Source: a virus. Taken from it: a DNA stretch of 43,462 bases. A program made the position numbers and the translations under genes. Under the pieces are notes generated by a model. It worked only from the letters and a program-made list of their open reading frames with translations, had not been told where the DNA came from and did not search any database. This document shows positions 1 through 6,824 of the stretch, piece by piece. The stretch's first letter is position 1, and each line of letters begins with the position of its first letter. The DNA is taken from the IMG/VR virus record IMGVR_UViG_3300035099_000622, positions 1 through 43,462 of that record; one strand, 5' to 3'.

Positions 1-574
1 CGTTCCGACCCTTCAGCACGTCGTCCATCACGAGCAAGTGCGCGCCCTTCCCGTTGATCCCGCTGTCCACCCCGGCGGCGCGATACACGCCAACCAGCCT
101 GCCGTCACGCTCCAGATTGAACTCGCGCCGGTTCTCGCAGTCGGAGTCGAACCGCAGCGCCGGAAAGAGGCGCTCGAAGCCGTCGCCGCGCACGAGCCGC
201 CGCGTCCCCGCGTTCATCTCCGCCGCCTGTTCCAAATTGTAACAAGCCTCGATAACCATATAGGGACGCGCGCCCGAGGCGTGCAGACCAAACTCGTAGG
301 CCGGCAGCAACTGGCTCATCAGCGTGGACTTCCCATGCCTGACCGGCATCATCACCATGAGGTTGTTCTTGTGCCCGCGCGGCGCCTCGCCTAGCATCCA
401 GCGCTCCACCGCCGCCACCAACCGCGCGTGAAGCTGCGGCCAGTCGTAAGCGCGCCCCAACGTCGCCTCGATGAACGCTCGCAGCGTCAATGGTTTGGTG
501 CGCGGCTTGACCTCGAACAGCGCCTCGCCCTCCATCGCCACCGTCAACCGCTTCGCCGCCTTGCGTCCCGCCAT
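1..574 (-). CDS. terL: Phage terminase large subunit, N-terminal part (runs off the window)
   Basis: ATPase motor that pumps phage DNA into the prohead through the portal. The reading frame is open from an ATG at 574 to the window edge, giving the first 191 residues. A Walker A-type loop (MPVRHGKST, about residues 76-84) and a Walker B-type segment (LLVMDD, about 180-185, followed by VLKGR) have the spacing and flavour of phage TerL ATPases. The C-terminal nuclease domain lies outside the window. An AAGGAGG-type ribosome site sits at 588-594. The upstream HTH gene stops 10 bp before this start, so the two form a leftward operon. Reading away from the portal gene, with over 8 kb of early genes between, is atypical for this type of phage. 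The family call is confident; the subfamily cannot be judged from half a protein. Confidence 0.88.
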   Translation of the reverse strand, partial: MAGRKAAKRLTVAMEGEALFEVKPRTKPLTLRAFIEATLGRAYDWPQLHARLVAAVERWMLGEAPRGHKNNLMVMMPVRHGKSTLMSQLLPAYEFGLHASGARPYMVIEACYNLEQAAEMNAGTRRLVRGDGFERLFPALRFDSDCENRREFNLERDGRLVGVYRAAGVDSGINGKGAHLLVMDDVLKGRN

Positions 575-583
575 TGTCTTCGG

Positions 584-1240
584 CTAGCCTCCTTGGTTTC
601 TCGGCTGGGCTCCACAAGCGCCCTGGCCATTCCCACCCAAGCCCTCTGTCACTTGCCGAATCTGGCCGAGCGCCCCTCGCTCTTCGCCCAGCTTCACCTC
701 CAACCACCTCAGCAAGCCCAACCGCCAATCCAGCCCGAGGTCCACGCACACCGCGCGCCACAAGGGCAACGCCGGGCAAGCCACCCCCGCCTCGCACCAC
801 GCCCAAGCCGACCTGTCCAACCCGTGCGCCAACGCCGCCGCCACTTGGCTCAAACCCCGCTGCCGCCGCCATTGCCTCATCGTCGAGCCGATGAACGTCC
901 GCCGCCGCCGATACGACAACCCGGGCGTCGTCTTCAGCGCTTGCCAACGTTCGTCCACTTGCAACATCACCACCTGCCGCCACGTCCCAAGCCGCCTGTC
1001 CCAACACTCCTGCCGACCCATGACGATCAGCCGCAACGCCGCCGACAACCGCGCGCCCCAAGACGCCACATCACATTGCGGCTCGCCCACGCCGCGGCGC
1101 GAAACGTAAAGCACCCCGCCCCACTTGTGCATGTCATTGACAATCAAACCCGCCGAGACCAGGTCCCTCACATATGGCAAGAGCGCCCACCGCTGAGAAT
1201 CCTTGACAGCCAACCCCGCCGCTGCATACAACTCGCTCAA
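584..1240 (-). CDS. HTH DNA-binding protein upstream of terminase; candidate small terminase subunit
   Basis: Unrecognised protein with a helix-turn-helix-like segment in its second half (WRRQRGLSQVAAALAHGLDRS, XRE-like spacing), followed by a Trp/Leu-rich tail. The N-terminal half contains a well-formed alpha/beta-looking stretch beginning near SELYAAAGLAVKDSQ. It lies directly upstream of and co-directional with the large terminase, the usual place of the small subunit, and small subunits often carry an HTH for pac/cos recognition. The assignment rests on position and the HTH only. The start is uncertain: the frame is open to 1507, but a longer form would overlap the divergent gene at 1317. 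I placed the start at the in-frame TTG at 1238-1240; an ATG at 1405 is another option. It could instead be an XRE-type regulator. Confidence 0.55.
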   Translation of the reverse strand: MSELYAAAGLAVKDSQRWALLPYVRDLVSAGLIVNDMHKWGGVLYVSRRGVGEPQCDVASWGARLSAALRLIVMGRQECWDRRLGTWRQVVMLQVDERWQALKTTPGLSYRRRRTFIGSTMRQWRRQRGLSQVAAALAHGLDRSAWAWCEAGVACPALPLWRAVCVDLGLDWRLGLLRWLEVKLGEERGALGQIRQVTEGLGGNGQGACGAQPRNQGG

Positions 1241-1316
1241 TTCGCCCGGCGCCGCCGGCCTGCGAATCCCCCGCTTGCGGTTGCCCGGCCAACGCCGCGT
1301 GGGAGGTCCGCCGCCA

Positions 1317-2231
1317 ATGTCAACCGACTCTGCACCACTTGAGACACCGGGGCCAGTTGGATTTGTGACGCCAACCGAACCAACCGACCCTTCGCAACCA
1401 GCCATTGCCGACGCCCTCAACCAAAAATTCCAAACAAGCGCGCCTTCGCCACAAGCGGGAACCGTCGCCACGCCCTTCCCGCCAGTCAAGCCCAAAATGC
1501 CAAGCAAACGCCCCCGTCGTCGCTCCTACCTTCCCCAACGCGAGTGGCGGGAACTGCAAGACGAGTTCAACCGCCGCCCCGACCTGACCATCGCCGATTT
1601 CGCCCGCGTCCACAACATCGCCCGACGATCCGCGCAACGCCACCTCTCCGTCAAGATACGCGACGAGTATCAAAGCCACTTGCAAGCGGAAGCCCAACAC
1701 CTCCTCCGCACGCAAGAAGGCAATGAGGCCCTCAAGAAAATCTCCATGCGTAAAAAAGTCCTCGAAGCCCTACTCGGCCTCTGCCTTGAGGACGTAGGTC
1801 TTAAAACCCCCTCTATCCCTGAGGACCTCCTTTTTTCTCTATCTCAAGAGATAGCCTCTAGCCTAGCCGCGCACACGCGCGCGCACGAGGGCCGGGTAAA
1901 CGCGAAAATCGTGCAAGAGATACTCCAGTCTGCCCTCGCCAACTCACGCATCCAAACCCGCCGCAGGCTCTCACCCGACCGGGCTTGCAGCCTCACGTTA
2001 TCTATCTGCTCGGAGCTAAATTCGCTCGAGGGCGTTGGCCCCGAAGGAATTCGTTTGGTTCTTGAATCGTTGGTTCACGAAATTAAACTTACAGGGCAAA
2101 CCCAACTACGCGAACTGGTGGAATCTTCAGTCTTGGAACTGGATCAAGCCGAAGCCGTTGGGTGGGCGTGGCAAAAAGCGTTGGAGAACGTACTCGGCCC
2201 GGTGATGCGGCGGGTCAAGGCGAGTGGGTGA
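1317..2231 (+). CDS. Putative HTH-containing protein of unknown function
   Basis: A 304-residue protein not assigned to a family. The start at 1317 is chosen because GGGAGGT lies at 1301-1307; the open frame extends to 1203 but would overlap the divergent gene. The first 75 residues are Pro/Thr/Ser-rich and look disordered. A basic patch (KRPRRRSY) then leads into a HTH-like segment with TIADFARVHNIARRSAQRHL, where residues are spaced as in recognition-helix motifs. The rest is helical, with Leu-rich segments. It is divergent from the terminase operon and faces the leftward early genes. Bases around 1790-1860 use unusual codons (CTA, TCT, CTC) and include a perfect palindrome, unlike the rest of the gene. 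It may be a regulator or a packaging accessory. Confidence 0.6.
   Translation: MSTDSAPLETPGPVGFVTPTEPTDPSQPAIADALNQKFQTSAPSPQAGTVATPFPPVKPKMPSKRPRRRSYLPQREWRELQDEFNRRPDLTIADFARVHNIARRSAQRHLSVKIRDEYQSHLQAEAQHLLRTQEGNEALKKISMRKKVLEALLGLCLEDVGLKTPSIPEDLLFSLSQEIASSLAAHTRAHEGRVNAKIVQEILQSALANSRIQTRRRLSPDRACSLTLSICSELNSLEGVGPEGIRLVLESLVHEIKLTGQTQLRELVESSVLELDQAEAVGWAWQKALENVLGPVMRRVKASG
1839..1854. repeat. Perfect 16-bp palindrome inside the 1317-2231 gene
   Basis: CTATCTC and GAGATAG flank a central AA. It follows a run of six T and sits in an island with codon usage unlike the surrounding gene. It could be a binding site or RNA hairpin; no function is shown. Confidence 0.5.
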
Positions 2232-2489
2232 ATCTCGCCAAATCGCCAGAAATGGCCTTTCCAGGCCCGTGGTGGCCTTTTCTTCCGATGGACAGTCTTC
2301 CCCTACCATCGCGGACTCAAAAGCCCATAGCAAGCCCCTATTGCATTTTTGACGTTTGGGTCGAAGGTGGCCCAAGTGCGCGAAATATACATTTTGCGAA
2401 CTTGCGCGCAAACCATTGACTTCACGCGATTTATGGCGGCCATTATTTTTTGCGAACTTCAGGCCTAATCACGCCGCGTTGATTTTGTT

Positions 2490-2915
2490 TCACTTGTCCG
2501 ACGACGGCCAATGGGGTAGGGTCGAAATTTTGGCCGATCCCCCCGCCTTCAAACCGATACGGTTGTTTGCCTCCCGTGCTTTCGCCGAGCCGGCTTGGGG
2601 GTTTCCTTTTCTGTTCTCATTCCCAGTGACGCCCGGGTTTTTGGTTTCAGCAAGGGGGGGGTGTTGGCGTGGGAAGTGGGGTTTTGGAGGTGTGGGGTGG
2701 CTGAAGTGGGGTTCTCCCCGTTTGCGGCGGCGACGCCTGAGAATTCTGCGGGCGGACTGGGGTATGGCGTCAAACGAACCGCTCTGAAGTCCTTTCAAGA
2801 CCTTCCCTGAAGCCGCCTTACACCGTGCGCTAACGTGGCCGAGAATGCTTCTAATGTCCGCCTCAGGAATGTCACCATCGCCGGAGATGATCTGTGCGAC
2901 CCGTTCTCTCGTCAC
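2490..2915 (-). CDS. Small protein sharing a duplicated domain with the 3390-4109 product
   Basis: Residues 1-63 (beginning TRERVAQIISGDGDIPEAD) align with the C-terminal domain of the DUF4406-like protein at 3390-4109 ([19 protein letters not shown]). Shared features are the SARCK/DSRCQ motif, a GK-LK turn and a basic R-rich end. This paralogy is visible directly and supports the N-terminal half as real coding. The domain looks helical and could bind DNA, but I do not recognise it. Residues 64-141 are low complexity (His/Pro/Lys-rich) and may be a degraded or frameshifted remnant. The start is a GTG at 2913-2915, inside the left edge of a 21-bp dyad, without an obvious ribosome site. That suggests a leaderless or autoregulated message, or a wrong start. 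Confidence 0.5.
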   Translation of the reverse strand: MTRERVAQIISGDGDIPEADIRSILGHVSARCKAASGKVLKGLQSGSFDAIPQSARRILRRRRRKRGEPHFSHPTPPKPHFPRQHPPLAETKNPGVTGNENRKGNPQAGSAKAREANNRIGLKAGGSAKISTLPHWPSSDK

Positions 2916-3169
2916 AGTCTCGTTTTTTGAGACTGAAAGCCCCCCAGCGGGGGCGCCCGGATGCGAAGGGGCTAAATTGTCAGGCGGGAGAGGGGGGGAT
3001 GCTTTGGCTTGGTGCCCGCATCCCCCTCTCCCTGGAAAGCTTTAAAGAGTGTCCCAGGATTTGGGACTGGAAGTTGGGCATTTTCCGCCGTCACAGTCTC
3101 GTTTTTTGGGACTGAGGAATTGTCACTGTCCCAAACTTTGGGACTGTTGAGGTAAAAATTTGGGACTGG
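2911..3169. promoter_or_regulatory. Array of four 21-bp dyads plus a half site (operator-like)
   Basis: The otherwise gene-free stretch 2916-3389 contains repeated inverted repeats with arms of the type GTCYC and GRGAC separated by exactly 7 bases. Site 1 is 2915-2935 (CAGTCTC/GAGACTG). Site 2 has arms at 3051-3055 and 3063-3067. Site 3 is 3094-3114. Site 4 is 3126-3146, with perfect 8-base arms GTCCCAAA and TTTGGGAC around one base. A lone right half TTTGGGACTGG follows at 3159-3169. Sites 1 and 3 lie in a 26-bp direct repeat (2911-2936 and 3090-3115) differing at one base. Centre spacings of about 134, 45, 32 and 22 bp include near multiples of a helical turn. The layout fits a multi-site operator, or iterons for replication or partition. 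The cognate protein is unknown. The rest of the gap, to 3389, shows nothing further. Confidence 0.7.
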
Positions 3170-3389
3170 TTTTCGCGCGCTGGAAAGTGCTCTTGCGCGG
3201 CGCTGCGCGGGGTCGCGCTGTTTCTGTTCGCAACACAAGAGCGCGTCAAGCCGCTTTTGCCACTGTGCGCGTCGCGCGGGGGGAACAGAAGCGGGCGACC
3301 AAGAGCGCCACTTGTCCGAAAGGCGATAGCGGTCGGGATTGCGCAACAAGCCGCCTTTAAGGACGCCCTGTTTGGAGACCGCTTGCCTC

Positions 3390-4109
3390 TCAGCCAGCGA
3401 AGAAGCCCGAGACCGTGAATACCGCCTCGCTGCTCTCTCCTGCCGCAATCGCGCAGCGTTCGACGCGGTCGAGGAAATCTGGCCCGCTTTTTCGGATGGC
3501 TCGGCGCAGCTCGGGAATGGCAAAACCAAGGTCGCAGGGGGCGGTTTTGAGACGTTTGCCCGCCACCGCCTGACATCGCGAATCAACATACGCGAGAACG
3601 TCCCTCATGGCGGACTCTGAGATGCGATCATCGCTGGCGACGATCTCTGCGATCTTCTCCCTGGTGGCAGTGGGGGTGATGGCGGCGCCCCTGTCAGTAG
3701 CGGTTCGCGTCGGGGCGGCCTTGCGCGTTTTGCCGCAAGGATTGAAATCGTCCCTTCTCGCCTTTTCGCCAAGGGCCAAGACGATCCCGCCTTCCGGCCA
3801 TTGGCCTTGGAGGAGGCAGACGGGGATGTCTCGTTCGGTGGCGAACTCGAGCTCCCGCCGCGCGCCTTTCGACTGCTCCCAACCGGGGAGCATGACCAGG
3901 GCGTCGCAACGGCTGAGGATTTCCAGGTCGCCCTTGACGAAGTCCAAGCCGGGGCACTCGTCCTCGAAGTGCGCCGTGTTGAGGTGCGGGCAAATGGCCA
4001 CGTGCCCCTCTCGCCAGAGGGCGATGGCGGCTTGGCGCGCTTGTTGGATGTTGGCGTCAACGCCTTGGGGCGTGGGGGCGCTGTAGGGTCCCGCGACGTA
4101 GACGATCAT
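3390..4109 (-). CDS. DUF4406 / nucleoside deoxyribosyltransferase-like protein fused to a C-terminal helical domain
   Basis: The N-terminal domain (about residues 1-120) starts [11 protein letters not shown] and carries the GPYS turn, a P-H pair near residues 41-42 and [17 protein letters not shown] around 74-90. This is the pattern of the DUF4406/nucleoside 2-deoxyribosyltransferase-like fold, which acts on nucleotides or related small molecules. A linker leads to a second domain (about 149-210) that recurs in the neighbour at 2490-2915. The start at 4109 has GGAGG 7 bases upstream and overlaps the stop of the preceding methyltransferase gene by 4 bases. I excluded the longer open frame to 4238 because it runs into that gene. 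Its role in phage nucleotide metabolism or DNA modification is inferred. Confidence 0.75.
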   Translation of the reverse strand: MIVYVAGPYSAPTPQGVDANIQQARQAAIALWREGHVAICPHLNTAHFEDECPGLDFVKGDLEILSRCDALVMLPGWEQSKGARRELEFATERDIPVCLLQGQWPEGGIVLALGEKARRDDFNPCGKTRKAAPTRTATDRGAAITPTATREKIAEIVASDDRISESAMRDVLAYVDSRCQAVAGKRLKTAPCDLGFAIPELRRAIRKSGPDFLDRVERCAIAAGESSEAVFTVSGFFAG

Positions 4110-4501
4110 GGGTCGCCTCCGCAATCCAAAAGTGGGTTTGGGCGGTGGCTCTCGCCACGCCCGGTTTTCGTCTCGGCAAACAGGTCGAGCCTTCCTTGGC
4201 GGTCGGCGGCTTCGAGCCGGGCGCGGGCGATTCGACAATAATCGGGATCAATTTCAATTCCGAGAAAGCGGAAACCATCCTCGATGGCCGCCACGCCCGT
4301 TGAGCCACTGCCAGCGAAGGGATCGAGGATCAAGCCATTCGGCGGCGTGACAAGCCGATCTCGTCCGCCTCGGCTGCCGTCCCATTCCTTGCCCATAAAG
4401 CCAATCCCCGCGGGCGGATCGGTCACAAGGGCGTCCACGCTGTCATCGGACATTCCACGCAGGACAGGCAGGCAGTTGCCTTGGTAGAGCTCGTAGGCCA
4501 T
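4106..4501 (-). CDS. Shortened DNA methyltransferase (N6-adenine/N4-cytosine type), middle missing
   Basis: A 131-residue relative of phage DNA methyltransferases. It keeps the N-terminal region ([15 protein letters not shown]), motif IV (DPPA, residues 28-31, followed by [10 protein letters not shown]) and the SAM-binding motif I ([10 protein letters not shown], 60-69), and ends with an [14 protein letters not shown] helix. In full-length relatives motif IV and motif I are separated by a long catalytic and target-recognition region; here only 28 residues lie between, as if it were cleanly deleted. The catalytic aromatic of DPPY/W is Ala. It is therefore probably not an active enzyme on its own, though it could bind SAM or partner with the neighbouring enzymes. 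The start is the ATG at 4501 after a GGGGG run. The frame is intact and coupled to the next gene, so it is not an obvious pseudogene. Confidence 0.75.
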   Translation of the reverse strand: MAYELYQGNCLPVLRGMSDDSVDALVTDPPAGIGFMGKEWDGSRGGRDRLVTPPNGLILDPFAGSGSTGVAAIEDGFRFLGIEIDPDYCRIARARLEAADRQGRLDLFAETKTGRGESHRPNPLLDCGGDP

Positions 4502-4513
4502 CAAAATTTCCCC

Positions 4514-5386
4514 CTACAACCCCGGCAACTGGTCGCTTACGAATGGCTTGACCCAGACGACCTCGGTGCGAGGCTGCATCCGCCGGGCCGAACCCTCGCC
4601 TAAGATTCCCGTCCCTCTTGTCTTGCCCGCCGCGTGGCAGACGGTCTTGATTTCGTGCTTGTCCCAACCCGCCTCGTCGAAACGGCGGTACGAAGGACAG
4701 TCATAGCCGCTCAGAACGACTGCGCCGTCGTAGGCCAGAAGCGCCTCAACGAGTTCTTCGTGGTCGTCAAACGTCAGTTCATGGCGATAGCGCTCGTCTG
4801 AACGGGCGGTCTGAACATAGGGCGGATCAATATACGCTAAGTACCCAGGTCCGCAGTATCGTTCAAGAACGACGCGCCAATCGGCGCATTCTACCTGGAC
4901 GCGGCGAAGGCGGGAATGAATCTCAGGGAGCAAATCTAGCGCTGAGAGCCAAGCACTAGAAGTGTGAGCCATTCCCTTGCGCGCGGTTGCGACCGCAGAA
5001 CCCCAACCCGCACCAAAACATCCAGCGAATGACTGCCTTGCCACGACGAACCATCGCGCGACGCGCTCCACAAGATCGGCCTTGTTTTCCCAAGTCTCGC
5101 AGCATTCCTCGTAAATGGCTCTGCCCCAGGGCAGGGCTTCCACACGGCGGTAGAACTTGGCGAATAGCTCGGGGTTGGCGAGAACCCGAAAGAAGTTCGC
5201 CAAGCCTTCGTCAACATCATTGTAAGTTTCAACGCCAGCACACGGCGGTTTGGCCAACAAAATCGAAGCACCCCCACCAAACGGCTCGACGTAGTGGCGG
5301 TGCGGGGGAAGCAACGGCAGAATCTTGGCCACCATCCTTCCCTTGCCGCCGAACCAGCGAATGGGGCTGCGCAATCGTCTGGTCAT
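4514..5386 (-). CDS. Dam-like (D12 class) N6-adenine DNA methyltransferase
   Basis: Transfers a methyl group from SAM to adenine N6 in a short DNA site. The order of motifs is that of D12/Dam enzymes: WFGGKG (residues 11-16), EPFGGGAS (34-41), YNDVD (55-59), the catalytic DPPY (187-190) and a YRHELTFDDHEEL segment typical of the family. At 290 residues it is of normal length. It lies 12 bp upstream of the mini-methyltransferase and 46 bp downstream of the larger methyltransferase in one leftward operon. Phages use such enzymes to protect DNA from host restriction or to mark it for replication or packaging; which applies here is not shown. The site specificity cannot be read from the sequence. 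Confidence 0.93.
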   Translation of the reverse strand: MTRRLRSPIRWFGGKGRMVAKILPLLPPHRHYVEPFGGGASILLAKPPCAGVETYNDVDEGLANFFRVLANPELFAKFYRRVEALPWGRAIYEECCETWENKADLVERVARWFVVARQSFAGCFGAGWGSAVATARKGMAHTSSAWLSALDLLPEIHSRLRRVQVECADWRVVLERYCGPGYLAYIDPPYVQTARSDERYRHELTFDDHEELVEALLAYDGAVVLSGYDCPSYRRFDEAGWDKHEIKTVCHAAGKTRGTGILGEGSARRMQPRTEVVWVKPFVSDQLPGL

Positions 5387-5432
5387 CGTTCGTCTCTTGG
5401 GAAAGGCTTGGAGCTCTCAAGCAGTTGGCCCC

Positions 5433-6824
5433 TTAGAATCCCGGCAGTTGCTCGTTCACGGCCAGCCTTCTTTTGGCGATGGCCAGATATTCGGGATTCG
5501 CTTCGATCCCGATGAAGTCACGGCCAAGCGTTTGGCAAACGAGGCCAGTAGTGCCGCTGTCCATGAAAGGATCGAGAACAATGGCAGGAATGGGCGGGGC
5601 GGTGGGGCACTTGCAACCTTGCCGCCAGCCGACAGTGCGACTTTCGTTCGCGTATTCGTGACCTTCCTGGCGGGCGGCCTGGCGCAAAAGAGACAATCGT
5701 TTTGCGTTGCTACCATCGGGATACGCCGTTGCGCTTGGCGCGTCGTGGGACATAAACCCCTTTTTGAGAATGCGCTCGTATGGCGCGCCACAATGGGGAC
5801 AGCAACCGCATTGGCTCGTTCCCGCCAAGATCATGGGTTCGATAAGCGCTCTGGGGAAAGCGGCAAAGTGCGGCTCTTTCAACGGTTCACACCGAACTGT
5901 CCACACTGATCGCTTGTTGCGTTTTTCTTCGCGCTCTTCTTTTGGGAATTCTCCTGCGCATAGCGCCATCATCCCTTCTTTGACGTATTTTGAATTGCGG
6001 TAGAATCGCTGTCTCAAAATACCGTGAGGTCTTTTGTCAGTTGCATAGGTGGCAGAAATAGGCTCTTTGATCGCCTCGCCGTCAAAATAGTAGCGCGGCG
6101 ACTTCGCAAACAAGAAAACGTACTCGTGCGCTTTTGTGCAGCGGTCGCGGACGCTCTCAGGCAGGCAATTGCGCTTAGCCCAGATTATGTCCTGGCGCAA
6201 GTACCAGCCATCAGCTTGAAGGGCAAGACCAACGCGCCAGGGAATGCCGCAAAGATTTTTCCCTTTCAAGCCGGGCACCCGCCCAGGTCTCTGACCGCAA
6301 TACTTTTCGTCTGACTTGCTAAGGCTGGCGCCCCCAGATCGGTAATCATGGCTGCCACAGTTTGAGCCAGCGTATGAATCGCCAATCACAATCCAACATG
6401 TGCCATCCGAGCGCAGCACGCGCCTCACCTCGCGAAAAATCTCGACTAAGTGGCAAACGTAGCACTGACCGCAGAGCGGCCTGCCACGCGCCCAGGCAAG
6501 GCAATCGGGGATCGGCTCTAAACCAAGTCCACCTTTCCATGCGCCACAGACAGAGCAAGTTTGACTGTATGTTTGGCGTCGTTTTAGCGATTGTTTATCT
6601 TGAAGCGCCCCCTCTCTTTTATTTTTATGGCCCGCACCCATACCACCATAGACCGTCCGCCAATCATGCTGGCAATTTCCCAAACCACCCCAAACAAAGA
6701 TCGTCGAGTCGCCATAGCTGCGCAAGCCCCAGTACGGGGGTGAAGTCACGATACAATGTGCGGATTCCGCTGGCATCACCTTGAGCACTTCGCGGCAATC
6801 ACCGTACTGAAGGCTGTGGCTCAT
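5433..6824 (-). CDS. Beta-class DNA methyltransferase with Cys-rich insertions
   Basis: A 463-residue site-specific DNA methyltransferase. Motif IV is SPPYWGLR (about residues 28-36), seen in N4-cytosine and some N6-adenine enzymes, and motif I is near the C-terminus (DPFMDSGTTG, from about 418), the beta-class order. Two CxxC-containing inserts (CSVCGAW near residue 90 and CGCCPHCGAPY after the midpoint) suggest zinc ribbons. Motif I has Asp where the usual FxGSG has Gly, which could weaken SAM binding. The start is supported by GGAGG five bases upstream of the ATG, and it overlaps the stop of the replication gene by 4 bases. It is the first of three methyltransferase genes in a row. A slightly AT-richer stretch at 6540-6640 hints at separate origin of the insert. 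Confidence 0.92.
   Translation of the reverse strand: MSHSLQYGDCREVLKVMPAESAHCIVTSPPYWGLRSYGDSTIFVWGGLGNCQHDWRTVYGGMGAGHKNKREGALQDKQSLKRRQTYSQTCSVCGAWKGGLGLEPIPDCLAWARGRPLCGQCYVCHLVEIFREVRRVLRSDGTCWIVIGDSYAGSNCGSHDYRSGGASLSKSDEKYCGQRPGRVPGLKGKNLCGIPWRVGLALQADGWYLRQDIIWAKRNCLPESVRDRCTKAHEYVFLFAKSPRYYFDGEAIKEPISATYATDKRPHGILRQRFYRNSKYVKEGMMALCAGEFPKEEREEKRNKRSVWTVRCEPLKEPHFAAFPRALIEPMILAGTSQCGCCPHCGAPYERILKKGFMSHDAPSATAYPDGSNAKRLSLLRQAARQEGHEYANESRTVGWRQGCKCPTAPPIPAIVLDPFMDSGTTGLVCQTLGRDFIGIEANPEYLAIAKRRLAVNEQLPGF

Noticed and set aside
105-1061. 318-codon minus frame across the terminase and HTH genes
   Set aside because: Gly/Arg/Ala-rich shadow; the other minus frames contain the Walker motifs and the HTH.
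2232-2489. Terminator or gene between the 1317 and 2490 genes
   Set aside because: Only a 12-base direct repeat (TTTTGCGAACTT, near 2392 and 2448) and GGCC repeats were seen; no convincing stem with T-run or coding frame.
2356-2787. Plus-strand frame opposite the 2490-2915 gene
   Set aside because: The minus frame has a clear paralogue at 3390-4109; the plus frame shows only low-complexity Trp/Arg/Phe runs.
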